Source: Nocardia abscessus NBRC 100374
GTDB taxonomy: Bacteria; Actinomycetota; Actinomycetes; Mycobacteriales; Mycobacteriaceae
Length of the DNA: 54,717 nt
NCBI RefSeq assembly: GCF_000308455.1
Contig: NZ_BAFP01000265.1
Span: 1-54,717, forward strand
Direction: 5' to 3'
How positions within the stretch are numbered: the stretch's first letter is position 1; every line of letters starts with the position of its first letter. The translations under genes and the position numbers were made by a program. Below are positions 44,244-51,389 of this stretch, piece after piece. The notes under the pieces were generated by a model that saw nothing but the letters and a program-made list of their open reading frames with translations, did not search any database and was not told the DNA's origin.

Positions 44244-44524
44244 CTGGTCGTGCCCATGTCGACGGTGCGCCCGCCTTTGCGAGTGACGAAGGCGGCGGCC
44301 CGCCGCGCGGTCCGGAAGTTGTCCAGATCCAGGTCTTCGATGTCGATCTCGAAGTCGAAAGTACGCTCCAGATAGGCGACGAGCTCCAGGGCACGCAGCG
44401 AATTCACCAGGCCCATCGCGAAATAGTCGTCATCGGGGGCGAGTTGCGTCGCCGTGACCACACTGAAATGCCGTACCAGCCGCTCCACCAGCTTCGCATC
44501 TGGTGGGGTGCCTTCGTCGCTCAT
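44240..44524 (-). CDS. Free-standing acyl carrier protein, FkbJ-like; first gene of the operon
   Basis: A 94-residue ACP. DDDYFAMGLVNSLRALELV contains the phosphopantetheine Ser in GxVNSL, the variant typical of FkbJ-type carriers for methoxymalonyl/hydroxymalonyl units, rather than the DSL of PKS ACPs. The acidic helix II-III region IDIEDLDLDNF fits. ATG 44524 has AGGCGG upstream and MSDEG begins the conserved part. Its stop overlaps the FkbI start. It is expected to carry glyceryl, then hydroxymalonyl. The operon promoter should lie in 44525-44680, where I could not define boxes. Confidence 0.87.
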   Translation of the reverse strand: MSDEGTPPDAKLVERLVRHFSVVTATQLAPDDDYFAMGLVNSLRALELVAYLERTFDFEIDIEDLDLDNFRTARRAAAFVTRKGGRTVDMGTTR

Positions 44525-44679
44525 CTGCCGCCTGTCCTCGCCCCGGATATCCGATCGAAAGCTACCGGGTGGACGTCGATCGCGAATGCCCCCAATTCGT
44601 CTGTCCCCGGTGCCTTGGGATTCGTCGATGGCGGTGCGGTCGGTATCAGAAAGCTTTGTGGTGCAGTGCCTTCCGTTGA

Positions 44680-44970
44680 TTACCGGGCAGGTGCGGCGAC
44701 GACTTCGTCGACCAGGTGGCAGCGGCGAGCGGCGGGTCCCCCGTCGCGGTCGCCCGGACCGAAGCGCAGCTCGACGAGGGCGCCGACCGGATGATGCGAG
44801 AGGCGCCGGTCGGCGAGTCGCGCTCGCAGGATGTCGACTTCGCAATCGCCGATGTCCCAGAGGCATATGCGGCCTTCGCTCAGCAGCGAGCGGCGGCCTC
44901 CCGGCGATTGGAACGTACGTCGCCCGAGGTGCGACAGAGCCGCCGCGAAGACCGTGCGGGCCCTCGCGCC
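44680..44970 (-). pseudogene. Start-less open frame related to the element at 4669-4704
   Basis: An uninterrupted minus-strand frame reads AAALSHLGRRTFQSPGGRRS, then LLSEGRICLWDIGDCEVDIL and HHPVGALVELRF, and ends HLVDEVVAAPAR at 44680. Composition is coding-like. No ATG, GTG or TTG occurs in this frame back to the next stop at about 45030, so the 5' end is missing or initiation is unusual. The GRRTFQSP part is shared with 4669-4704. Family unknown. Confidence 0.4.
44901..44935. repeat. Copy B of the 35-bp element shared with 4669-4704
   Basis: This copy is 32/35 identical to 4669-4704. It contains GGCGA and TCGCC arms flanking an ACGTACG core, so it could also fold as a small hairpin, but the synonymous base changes favour a protein-coding origin. 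Confidence 0.5.
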
Positions 44971-44977
44971 GGGACGC

Positions 44978-45145
44978 TTACGCGGCCTGCGGGGCGCGCC
45001 CGGGTCCGTCGGGTAGATCCTGCTCGAGGGTTAGGTGCGACGCGCATCGATGTACCGGACCGGGCGAGATGAACGCGGGGTCCAGTCGTTGCGCGAAGCT
45101 GAGGTTGTCACGGCGCCAGCAATCGGTGCACACCGGCTTGTCCAT
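44978..45145 (-). CDS. Small CxxC zinc-finger-like hypothetical protein
   Basis: A 55-residue protein, MDKPVCTDCWRRDNLSFAQR and onward, with CTDC near the N-terminus and HRCASH later; together these could bind one zinc. The ATG at 45145 has a perfect AGGAGG 5 bases upstream, which is the main support. No family is recognised. It is divergent from the LigD-Pol gene and stands between it and the NRPS operon. It could be regulatory, but nothing shows that. Confidence 0.5.
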   Translation of the reverse strand: MDKPVCTDCWRRDNLSFAQRLDPAFISPGPVHRCASHLTLEQDLPDGPGRAPQAA

Positions 45146-45365
45146 GGGGTCCTCCTCAGGTCTCACGGCGCGAGGCCTCGAGGCTTGAATTCCCTTTTGT
45201 GTCCGGAATTGAACACCCGCATCCGTCCGCCCCGCCGGAAGCTGCCGGATCGTTACCGCGTGGCGCCGTCCTCCACCATCGCTGCACGGCCGCACCAGTC
45301 TGGGAGCTGTCCGCTGGAGGTGCGGGTGATTGACGGCTGGTCGGTGGCTGGGGGAGGGTGGAGCG

Positions 45366-46349
45366 ATGGCGGGAGGCGAGCTGCGTCACGGGGTCGAGCT
45401 GTCCAATCTCGATCAGCCGTTGTTCGGCGGGGCCGAGGCGAGCAAACGGGATCTGGTGGACTATCTGGAGTTCGCCGGGGAACGGTTGCTGGGGGTGCTG
45501 CGTGGGCGGCCGCTGTCGGTGGTGCGGGTGCGGCCGGGACAGGAGCCGTTCATGCAGAAAAATCTCCCGAAGTACACGCCGGAGTGGGTGGCGCGGACGA
45601 AGGTCTGGGCGGAGAGTTCGCGGCGGGAGATAACCTACGCGCTCTGTGACGACCTGCGGACCCTGATCTGGTTCGGTAATCAGCGGGCGGTCGAATACCA
45701 CTCGACCTTGTTCCTCGCGGAATCCGCACCGGAACCTACACATCTTGTGCTCGATCTCGATCCCTCACCGGGGCAGACTTTCGCCGACGCTGTGGCAGGT
45801 GCCCGGCTGATCCGGGAAGCGCTGATTGCGGACGGGCTTTCCGGAGCGGTGAAGACGAGCGGTTCCAAGGGGTTACACGTGTTCGTGCCAGTGGTCCCGG
45901 GGATCGATGTCGAGGACGCGGCCGCGGCGACGCGTGCCGTGGCGGCCCGAGCCGAGCGGATCGATCCGTCGGTCGGCACGACGGCGTTCATCCGGGAAGA
46001 CCGCCACGGCAAGGTCTTTCTCGACGCCACCCGTGCGGGTGGTGCCACCGTGGCCGCCGCCTACAGTCCGCGTATCCGTCCGGGTGTCACCGTGTCGTTC
46101 CCGCTGCGCTGGTCGGACCTCGACGAGGTGACGCCGACTGATTTCACTGTGCGGACCGTGCCGGGCCTGCTCGGCGACAGTGATCCATGGCAGTCGGAGA
46201 TGCCGGCCCCGCAGCATCTTCCTCCGGACCTGGTCGAGGAGGGACACACGATTCCAGTGGCCCGGGTTCAGGCCATGCACGAGGGCAAACGACGTGCTCG
46301 CGCCCGTCGCGCCGGTTCGGACGGGTTGCCCCCAGCCGATACCGACTGA
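45366..46349 (+). CDS. LigD-type primase-polymerase (PolDom), stand-alone
   Basis: A 327-residue AEP-superfamily polymerase of bacterial non-homologous end joining. Metal-site motif LVLDLDPSPG (about residue 145) supplies the catalytic Asp pair, VKTSGSKGLHVFVP (about 180) is motif II, and FPLRWSDLDEVTPTDFTV (about 265) is the conserved C-terminal strand set. FMQKNLPKYTPEW near the N-terminus is typical. It would insert NTPs at broken ends, normally with Ku and ligase. No Ku or ATP-ligase gene is adjacent, so it is an orphan Pol domain, as found in several copies in mycobacteria and Nocardia. ATG 45366 follows GGAGGGTGGAG. Confidence 0.9.
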   Translation: MAGGELRHGVELSNLDQPLFGGAEASKRDLVDYLEFAGERLLGVLRGRPLSVVRVRPGQEPFMQKNLPKYTPEWVARTKVWAESSRREITYALCDDLRTLIWFGNQRAVEYHSTLFLAESAPEPTHLVLDLDPSPGQTFADAVAGARLIREALIADGLSGAVKTSGSKGLHVFVPVVPGIDVEDAAAATRAVAARAERIDPSVGTTAFIREDRHGKVFLDATRAGGATVAAAYSPRIRPGVTVSFPLRWSDLDEVTPTDFTVRTVPGLLGDSDPWQSEMPAPQHLPPDLVEEGHTIPVARVQAMHEGKRRARARRAGSDGLPPADTD

Positions 46350-46488
46350 GCGCCCGCGGAGCGGTTCGAAGGGCGAACGTCAGGCGGCGCAGATCAAAGA
46401 ACCCGAGTTCCGCCGCATTATCCGCGGCGGGGTTATTCTCGCTCGCAGAGTATCTCGATCATAGAGAGATCTGGCGGAGGGAGCGGTG

Positions 46489-46965
46489 ATGGCGGAATCG
46501 AGCACACGGGAGGAGACCTTGGGTGCCTTGCGCGAAGAGTTGCGGAGGCAGGCCACCCAGACGGTGGTGTTCCATTCGGCGGTCGCCGCGCGGCTCGGCA
46601 TCACGGTCACCGATCTCAGTGCGCTGAACCTTCTCAGCATGCAGGGCCCGCTCACTCCGGGCCAGTTGGCGGACCAACTCGGCGTCACCCGGGGCGGCGC
46701 GATCACCACGGTTGTCGATCGGTTGGAGCGGGCGGGATATGTGCGGCGGAGCCGGGATTCGGAAGACCGGCGGCGGGTCCGGGTCGAACTCGTGGCGGTC
46801 CGGGCCGAGGTGGCGGTGGCCCCGCTGTACGGGGAACTCGCCGCGCTCGACGAAGGCCTGCCGGACGACGACGCGACATTGCGGACCCTGCTGGGTTTCG
46901 TCCGTGAGGTGAACGCGGCGCTCGTCCGGGCTACGAGCCGGGTCTCCGAAGCGCACACCGTCTGA
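46489..46965 (+). CDS. MarR-family transcriptional regulator
   Basis: A 158-residue winged-helix regulator. The DNA-binding part is LTPGQLADQLGVTRGGAITTVVDRLERAGYVRRSRDSEDRR (about 58-98), with the wing DSEDRRRVRVEL. ATG 46489 has GGAGGGAG 5 bases upstream. It lies directly before an acyl-CoA dehydrogenase pair and is a candidate regulator of that operon. Upstream, at 46435-46453, are half-sites ATTCTC and GAGTAT, related to the GAGAAT palindromes elsewhere in the window, so it may belong to, or control, that set. Confidence 0.9.
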   Translation: MAESSTREETLGALREELRRQATQTVVFHSAVAARLGITVTDLSALNLLSMQGPLTPGQLADQLGVTRGGAITTVVDRLERAGYVRRSRDSEDRRRVRVELVAVRAEVAVAPLYGELAALDEGLPDDDATLRTLLGFVREVNAALVRATSRVSEAHTV

Positions 46966-47006
46966 CTCGTGGGGCCCGAATCCGGCGGAGGGCGACTTTC
47001 CAAAAC

Positions 47007-47021
47007 GAGAATGATATTCTC
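47007..47021. promoter_or_regulatory. Operator GAGAAT-N3-ATTCTC, site 2
   Basis: A perfect 15-bp palindrome, 41 bp upstream of the first acyl-CoA dehydrogenase start, in the gap after the MarR gene. Identical half-sites and spacing to 18595-18609. Confidence 0.7.
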
Positions 47022-47062
47022 TGTTCAATGCACGCGGTGCTGCGACAGGGAAGAAGGTCGAC

Positions 47063-48061
47063 ATGCTGTTCGAGTTCGACGCCGACCAGCGACTATTGCG
47101 CGAGACGGCGCGGGAGGTCACGGCGAAGCAGTGTCCACCCGCTCTGATTCGTGACATCGTCGACAAGGATCTGGAACCCGATCCGCTGTGGCAGACCTAT
47201 GTCGACGTCGGCTGGACCGAGCTGACGGACCCGGCCCTCTCCGTCGAATTGGGCATCGTGCTCGAGGAACTGGGCCGCGCCACCGACCCCACCCCGTTCC
47301 TGGCCTCGACCTCCCAGTTCGCTCCGCTCGTCCCGGACGAGGCGCGTGTCGAAAGGCCGTGCGCGGCGGTATATTCCGGGGTCGTCGCCAGGCGCGACGG
47401 CTCGGGATGGCGGTTGGACGGCACGGCGCACAACGTTCTCGACGGCGATCGGGCGGAGCGGTTCGCGGTGGTCACCGATGCCGGTGTGTTCGTCGTGCCC
47501 GGCGCGGCGGTGACCGCGCGCCGCGTCTCGGTCTTCGATCCGGTGCTGCACGTCGCGGAGGTGTGCTTCGCCGGCGTGCGGGTCACCGACGGTGACCGCA
47601 GCGAGGTCGATCCCGAACGCGCTCGCCAGCACGCCCTCACCGGCCTCGCGCTGACCACCGTCGGCGCCTGCCAGCGCATCCTCGACCTCGCTTTGGAGCA
47701 CGTGCGCGGCCGCCGCCAGTTCGACACGATCATCGGCTCGTTCCAGGCGGTGCAGCACAAGGCCGCCGACATGCACATCGCGATCGAGCGGGCCAGGGCG
47801 CTGGGCTACTTCGCCGCGTTGTGCCTGGCCGCGGACGACCCGCGGCGCCGGATGGCGGCGTCCATGGCCAAGGCCTCGGCGGGGGAGTGTCAGGCGCTGG
47901 TCTTCCGCCACGGCCTCCAACTGTTCGGCGCCATGGGTTTCACCTGGGAGAACGACTTGCAGTTCGCGCTCAAGCGGGCCAAGGCGGGCGAGCTGATGCT
48001 CGGCGGCGCGGCCGAACATCGAGCGCTCATCGTGGAGGAGTACCGTGCAGCTCACCTTTGA
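47063..48061 (+). CDS. Acyl-CoA dehydrogenase (FadE-type), short subunit
   Basis: A 332-residue acyl-CoA dehydrogenase-fold protein, shorter than the usual about 380, with a reduced middle beta domain. LTTVGACQRILDLALEHVRGRRQFDTIIGSFQAVQHKAADM is the classic FAD/QF region and LFGAMGFTWENDLQFALKRAK the C-terminal helix; the usual catalytic Glu position is not clear. Such proteins often pair with a full-length partner as alpha2beta2 FadE heteromers in actinobacterial steroid and lipid catabolism. The partner gene starts inside this one (17-bp overlap). Likely controlled by the palindrome at 47007. Confidence 0.88.
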   Translation: MLFEFDADQRLLRETAREVTAKQCPPALIRDIVDKDLEPDPLWQTYVDVGWTELTDPALSVELGIVLEELGRATDPTPFLASTSQFAPLVPDEARVERPCAAVYSGVVARRDGSGWRLDGTAHNVLDGDRAERFAVVTDAGVFVVPGAAVTARRVSVFDPVLHVAEVCFAGVRVTDGDRSEVDPERARQHALTGLALTTVGACQRILDLALEHVRGRRQFDTIIGSFQAVQHKAADMHIAIERARALGYFAALCLAADDPRRRMAASMAKASAGECQALVFRHGLQLFGAMGFTWENDLQFALKRAKAGELMLGGAAEHRALIVEEYRAAHL

Positions 48062-49220
48062 CCCCGACGTCGAGGCATTCCGCGCCGAGTTCGTCGCGTT
48101 CCTGACCGAGCATCTGCCCGGCGAGGCCGAGACCGTGGAGCGCTCGAAATCCAGTGCGCACGTGCCGGAATGGGCGCGGCGGTGGCAACGTCTGCTGTTC
48201 GACAACGGCTGGCTGCTCCCGGCGAATCCGCCGGAGTTCGGTGGGCGCAATGCCACTGTGCTGCAGCAGTACGTGCACCTGGAGGAGCTGTCCAAGCGGC
48301 GGATCTACCACAGCTTCAATCCGCAAGGCGTGGGGATCGTCGCGGCCTCGCTGCTGTCGTTCGGCACCGAGGAGCAGAAGCGGCGCTGGGCGGTGCCGAT
48401 CCTGCGGGCCGAGATCACCGCGGCGCTCGGGATGAGCGAGCCGGGAGCGGGGTCGGATCTGGCCTCGCTGCGCACCAGGGCGGTGCGGGACGGAGACGAC
48501 TACGTGGTGGACGGGCAGAAGGTGTGGACCTCCGGCGCGCACAACGCCGACGTGCTGCTGACCTTCGTGCGCACCGATCCCGCCGCTCCGAAGCATCGAG
48601 GGATCAGCGTTCTGCTGATCCCGACCGACCTCCCCGGGGTCACCCGGCGTCCGTTTTCCTCGGTGTGCTCGCCGGACGACCTGGATTTCAACGAGGTCTA
48701 TTTCGAAGGCGTCCGGGTCCCGGCCGCGAACCTGATCGGCGCGCCGAACCAGGGCTGGTCGGTGGCCACCGGCTCACTCGGGCACGAACGCACTCTGCTG
48801 TGGCTGGGCTACGCCGACCGGCTCGAGGACCTGCTGGGGGACTTCCGCCCGCGCACCGTGCTCGACCGCGACGCCTACGCCAAGCTGGTCATGGACTCGC
48901 ACGCCTTACGGTTGCTCGGGTCGGCGGCTCTGGCGCGGGAGGCGCGCGGCGAGCAGAACGTGCCCGCCCTATCGATCCTCAAAGTGCTCGGTTCGGAAGC
49001 CGTGCAATCGGCGTCGGAACAGGCGTTGAACGCCGTCGGGGTGGACGGGCTGGCTCACCCCGCCATGAGCTCCCGCCCGAATCCCCTGAATCTGGACCAC
49101 TTCTCGTCCGGCTGGTTCGAGCGCTACATCCGGAGTTTCGCGGGCACCATCGCGGGCGGCACCTCGGAGATCCAGCGCACGATCATCGCGGAGCGAGTGC
49201 TCGGCCTGCCGCGCGCCTGA
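48045..49220 (+). CDS. Acyl-CoA dehydrogenase (FadE-type), full-length subunit
   Basis: A 391-residue flavoprotein. GMSEPGAGSDLASLRTRAVRDGDDYVVDGQKVWTSGAHNAD is the standard FAD-binding and substrate loop, and AGTIAGGTSEIQRTIIAERVLGLP the C-terminal signature. It resembles the large subunit of heteromeric FadE pairs. GTG 48045 overlaps the preceding gene by 17 bp, so the two are translationally coupled and probably form one complex. The substrate is probably a branched, ring-linked or side-chain acyl-CoA, but nothing in the sequence fixes it. Confidence 0.9.
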   Translation: MQLTFDPDVEAFRAEFVAFLTEHLPGEAETVERSKSSAHVPEWARRWQRLLFDNGWLLPANPPEFGGRNATVLQQYVHLEELSKRRIYHSFNPQGVGIVAASLLSFGTEEQKRRWAVPILRAEITAALGMSEPGAGSDLASLRTRAVRDGDDYVVDGQKVWTSGAHNADVLLTFVRTDPAAPKHRGISVLLIPTDLPGVTRRPFSSVCSPDDLDFNEVYFEGVRVPAANLIGAPNQGWSVATGSLGHERTLLWLGYADRLEDLLGDFRPRTVLDRDAYAKLVMDSHALRLLGSAALAREARGEQNVPALSILKVLGSEAVQSASEQALNAVGVDGLAHPAMSSRPNPLNLDHFSSGWFERYIRSFAGTIAGGTSEIQRTIIAERVLGLPRA

Positions 49221-49235
49221 CCTCCGGAACACGAT

Positions 49236-49260
49236 GCCGACCCGGTGATCCCGGGTCGGC
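49236..49260. terminator. Hairpin between convergent genes
   Basis: GCCGACCCGG (49236-49245) pairs perfectly with CCGGGTCGGC (49251-49260) around a 5-base loop, between the FadE gene (+) and the CMD-family gene (-). There is no clear T-run. Confidence 0.55.
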
Positions 49261-49267
49261 GCCGACG

Positions 49268-49795
49268 TCAGTGTTCGACCTGCACGCCGAAGGTGTTGAA
49301 GGCCATCGCCAGCGTCGTGTATCCGCCGACCGTGAACACGAGGTCCATGCGTTGCCGCTCGTCGAGACGTTCGCCCAGGGCGGCCCAGGTCTCCTCGGAC
49401 AGCGCTGATTTCTCCCCGAGTTCGTCCACCGCCCGCAACAGCAGGCGGTCGAACTCGTCCGCGGCGGCTGCCGAGCCGCGGGCCGCGGCGATCTCGCCCT
49501 CGGTCAGCCCCGCCTCGGTGCCCATCCGGACGTGGTGATGCCATTCGTACTCGCAGCCGTGCTGGTGTGCGACCCGCAGGATGGCGAGTTCCCGCAGGCG
49601 TGGCGCCAGCGTCGACCCGAACAGCAGGTGGACATTGAAGCCCAGGAAGGCCTTCGTGAGCGCCGGATGGCGGACCATCGTCGCGAGAGCGTTTCCCGCC
49701 GCGCGTGGGTTGCGGCGATCCGCGGGCAGCATGCGGGACAGCGCGGCGTCCACCGCGTCGTCCCACTGGTCCTCCGGAAGCGGGGTCACACTCAT
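49268..49795 (-). CDS. Carboxymuconolactone decarboxylase (CMD/AhpD-like) family protein
   Basis: A 175-residue all-helical protein. APRLRELAILRVAHQHGCEYEWHHHVRMGTEAGLTEGEI (about 70-110) is the CMD core; a single Cys and the EYEWHHH segment replace the CxxC of AhpD, which puts it with the YrdA/CMD-like group rather than true peroxidase reductases. The function of the group is usually unknown. ATG 49795 has AGGAGAAGG upstream. The palindrome at 49817-49831 lies in its leader, linking it to the lipid regulon. Confidence 0.87.
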   Translation of the reverse strand: MSVTPLPEDQWDDAVDAALSRMLPADRRNPRAAGNALATMVRHPALTKAFLGFNVHLLFGSTLAPRLRELAILRVAHQHGCEYEWHHHVRMGTEAGLTEGEIAAARGSAAAADEFDRLLLRAVDELGEKSALSEETWAALGERLDERQRMDLVFTVGGYTTLAMAFNTFGVQVEH

Positions 49796-49816
49796 CGGCC
49801 TTCTCCTGTCAGTTAA

Positions 49817-49831
49817 GAGAATCGAACTCTC
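49817..49831. promoter_or_regulatory. Operator GAGAAT-N3-ACTCTC, site 3
   Basis: Five of six half-site bases are symmetric, with the same 3-bp spacing as sites 1 and 2. It lies 22 bp upstream of the CMD-family start on the minus strand. Confidence 0.55.
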
Positions 49832-50109
49832 AAATTCGATTACTACATTTCCAAAGGCGCCGACCGTAGTCAATGCGCGGGTTGGACGGGTATCCGGGGC
49901 TGCATGTTACGCAAACGGGCTGGCGGTCCGCTCGGAACGTACGTCCCGTGAAGGACCCTTGACGCGACCCGTCGAGTATTGATTCTCTTTGTAAGAGAAG
50001 CTACGTTTCATTGAACGAGAGTGTGTTACCGAACACAATCGGTCACCTCCGCGGGGCACAGCCCCACCGCTCGAGATCGGCCGATGGGCCCAGTGCAGGG
50101 AGGGTGAGC

Positions 50110-50712
50110 ATGGCTGCTCAACATTTCGACTCCGTCGACGAGAGCTTCGGTGGAGCGCATTCGGTCGCCGGGTGGCGCGCGCATGCGCGCAAGCACCTAC
50201 TGCGATACCGGCTCGCCGTCGTCGGCGCGACGGCTGTCGACGTGGTGCGCCATGCGGGCGGCTGGCTGTGCGACCGGACGATGGCGGGCTGGGAGGTCAC
50301 CGTGCTGCTCGCCGACTGCTCCGACGCACGACCGCTGCAGATTCTCGGCGCCACCGTCCTGGATCTCGAGGGCTCGCTGGCCACGCCGGTGCACGACACC
50401 TGGCCACATGCGGTGGCGGTGGCTCCGGAGCTGTTCGCCACCGACGCCCGCGTCCGGTACGGCGTGCTGGACTGCTTGGACCACGGCCTGATCGAAGTCG
50501 CGCTGTGGGGCGACGATCTGCCCGAGGAGCTCGACGGCAGGCTGGGCGCGGTTCATCACCAGCTGAGCGTCGCCGCGCAGGCGTTCAAGGGCTGTGCGTT
50601 GGCGGCGGCGGGTGTGCCGGCCGCCGGTGTCGCCGCCGCGGAGACGTTTCGCAGCGGGGAGCTGCTGCTGACCGGACTGTGGGGCGGCACCGATCTCGTC
50701 GCCGTGGGCTGA
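50110..50712 (+). CDS. Conserved hypothetical protein, about 200 residues
   Basis: A 200-residue cytosolic protein with coding composition and a good GGGAGGGTGAGC leader before ATG 50110. It has no signal peptide or membrane segment. It has regularly spaced hydrophobic strands (WEVTVLLADC, LQILGATVLDLE) and an Ala-rich C-terminal half (AAGVPAAGVAAAETF). I do not recognise the family and make no functional call. A dyad, TTCTCTT-TGT-AAGAGAA, lies about 110 bp upstream (49983-49999). Confidence 0.65.
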   Translation: MAAQHFDSVDESFGGAHSVAGWRAHARKHLLRYRLAVVGATAVDVVRHAGGWLCDRTMAGWEVTVLLADCSDARPLQILGATVLDLEGSLATPVHDTWPHAVAVAPELFATDARVRYGVLDCLDHGLIEVALWGDDLPEELDGRLGAVHHQLSVAAQAFKGCALAAAGVPAAGVAAAETFRSGELLLTGLWGGTDLVAVG

Positions 50713-50778
50713 ACGCGAAAGGCGAACGCGGGCAGCGGAGACGCCCGGCCTGGCCGGGCGTCGCGACGGGTTCGCGGG

Positions 50779-51195
50779 CTATTGCCGCGCCGAAGCCGAG
50801 CCGGTTCCGCTCATGGAGATCTGGGGACTTCCCTGCCAGCCGCAGGGAAGTCCGCAACTGGGTCGAACCTCGGTCTCGACCCGCCCGTCGCGCAGTTCCC
50901 GCACCGTGGCCGATGCCTGCGCGGGGTATCCGCAGTCGGGGCATTTCGCGAAGTAGTTCAGCACGTCTCGGACCGTCATGCGCAGCGGGGCGTCGCCGTT
51001 CGGCGCGTCCACCCGCGACGGACGGCTGTGCTTCCACAAACGGCCGGGAAGTTCGCGGGCCCGTGGCGCCCCCGTTCGAGGGGCCGCAGGGGTGTGCGCC
51101 GACGCCGGAGTGTGCACATGTCGCTCGTCGGGCCTGAAATCGCCTCGTGTGGCGCCTGTTTCGCTCTGCCGGGCGGGCACGCCTCCGTCGTTCAT
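50779..51195 (-). CDS. Small protein with a CxxC zinc-ribbon-like C-terminal half
   Basis: A 138-residue protein. The first 70 residues are Arg/Pro/Ala-rich and likely disordered. The second half, from MTVRDVLNYFAKCPDCGYPA (about 73-92) to SCGLPCGWQG, has two cysteine pairs that could bind one zinc. Members of unknown function with this tail are common in Nocardia. ATG 51195 is used; a shorter protein starting at the internal Met is possible. The palindrome at 51201-51215 sits 6 bp upstream of the start. Confidence 0.7.
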   Translation of the reverse strand: MNDGGVPARQSETGATRGDFRPDERHVHTPASAHTPAAPRTGAPRARELPGRLWKHSRPSRVDAPNGDAPLRMTVRDVLNYFAKCPDCGYPAQASATVRELRDGRVETEVRPSCGLPCGWQGSPQISMSGTGSASARQ

Positions 51196-51200
51196 ACGAT

Positions 51201-51215
51201 GAGAATACCACTCTC
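51201..51215. promoter_or_regulatory. Operator GAGAAT-N3-ACTCTC, site 4
   Basis: The same imperfect 15-bp palindrome as site 3, 6 bp upstream of the start at 51195 (minus). A protein bound here would cover the ribosome binding site or the -10 region. Confidence 0.55.
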
Positions 51216-51389
51216 GAAATTGAATATGGCGATTCTACGCACAGTGACTACGAAGCTGGACGCAGGCTGGTGCGCACCGCCGGGCGGCGCGATCGCCACA
51301 CCCGCCGCCTGAGCAGAGGGTGGTTCGGAACCGAGGACGTGAGCCGCCCCCTTTGTTCGGGCTGCGATGAGAACCCTGGAGGTCGCGAA

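Noticed and set aside
42100..44524. Tetronate (glyceryl-ACP + KASIII) pathway
   Set aside because: FkbH, ACP and KASIII fit, but the tetronate acyltransferase and dehydratase partners are missing, and FkbI plus FkbK point to hydroxymalonyl-ACP instead.
24618..44524. Nocobactin or other salicylate siderophore cluster
   Set aside because: No heterocyclisation domains, salicylate synthase, lysine hydroxylase or iron transporter genes are seen.
49930..49955. Third copy of the 35-bp element (GGAACGTACGTC)
   Set aside because: Only 12 bases match and the flanks differ.
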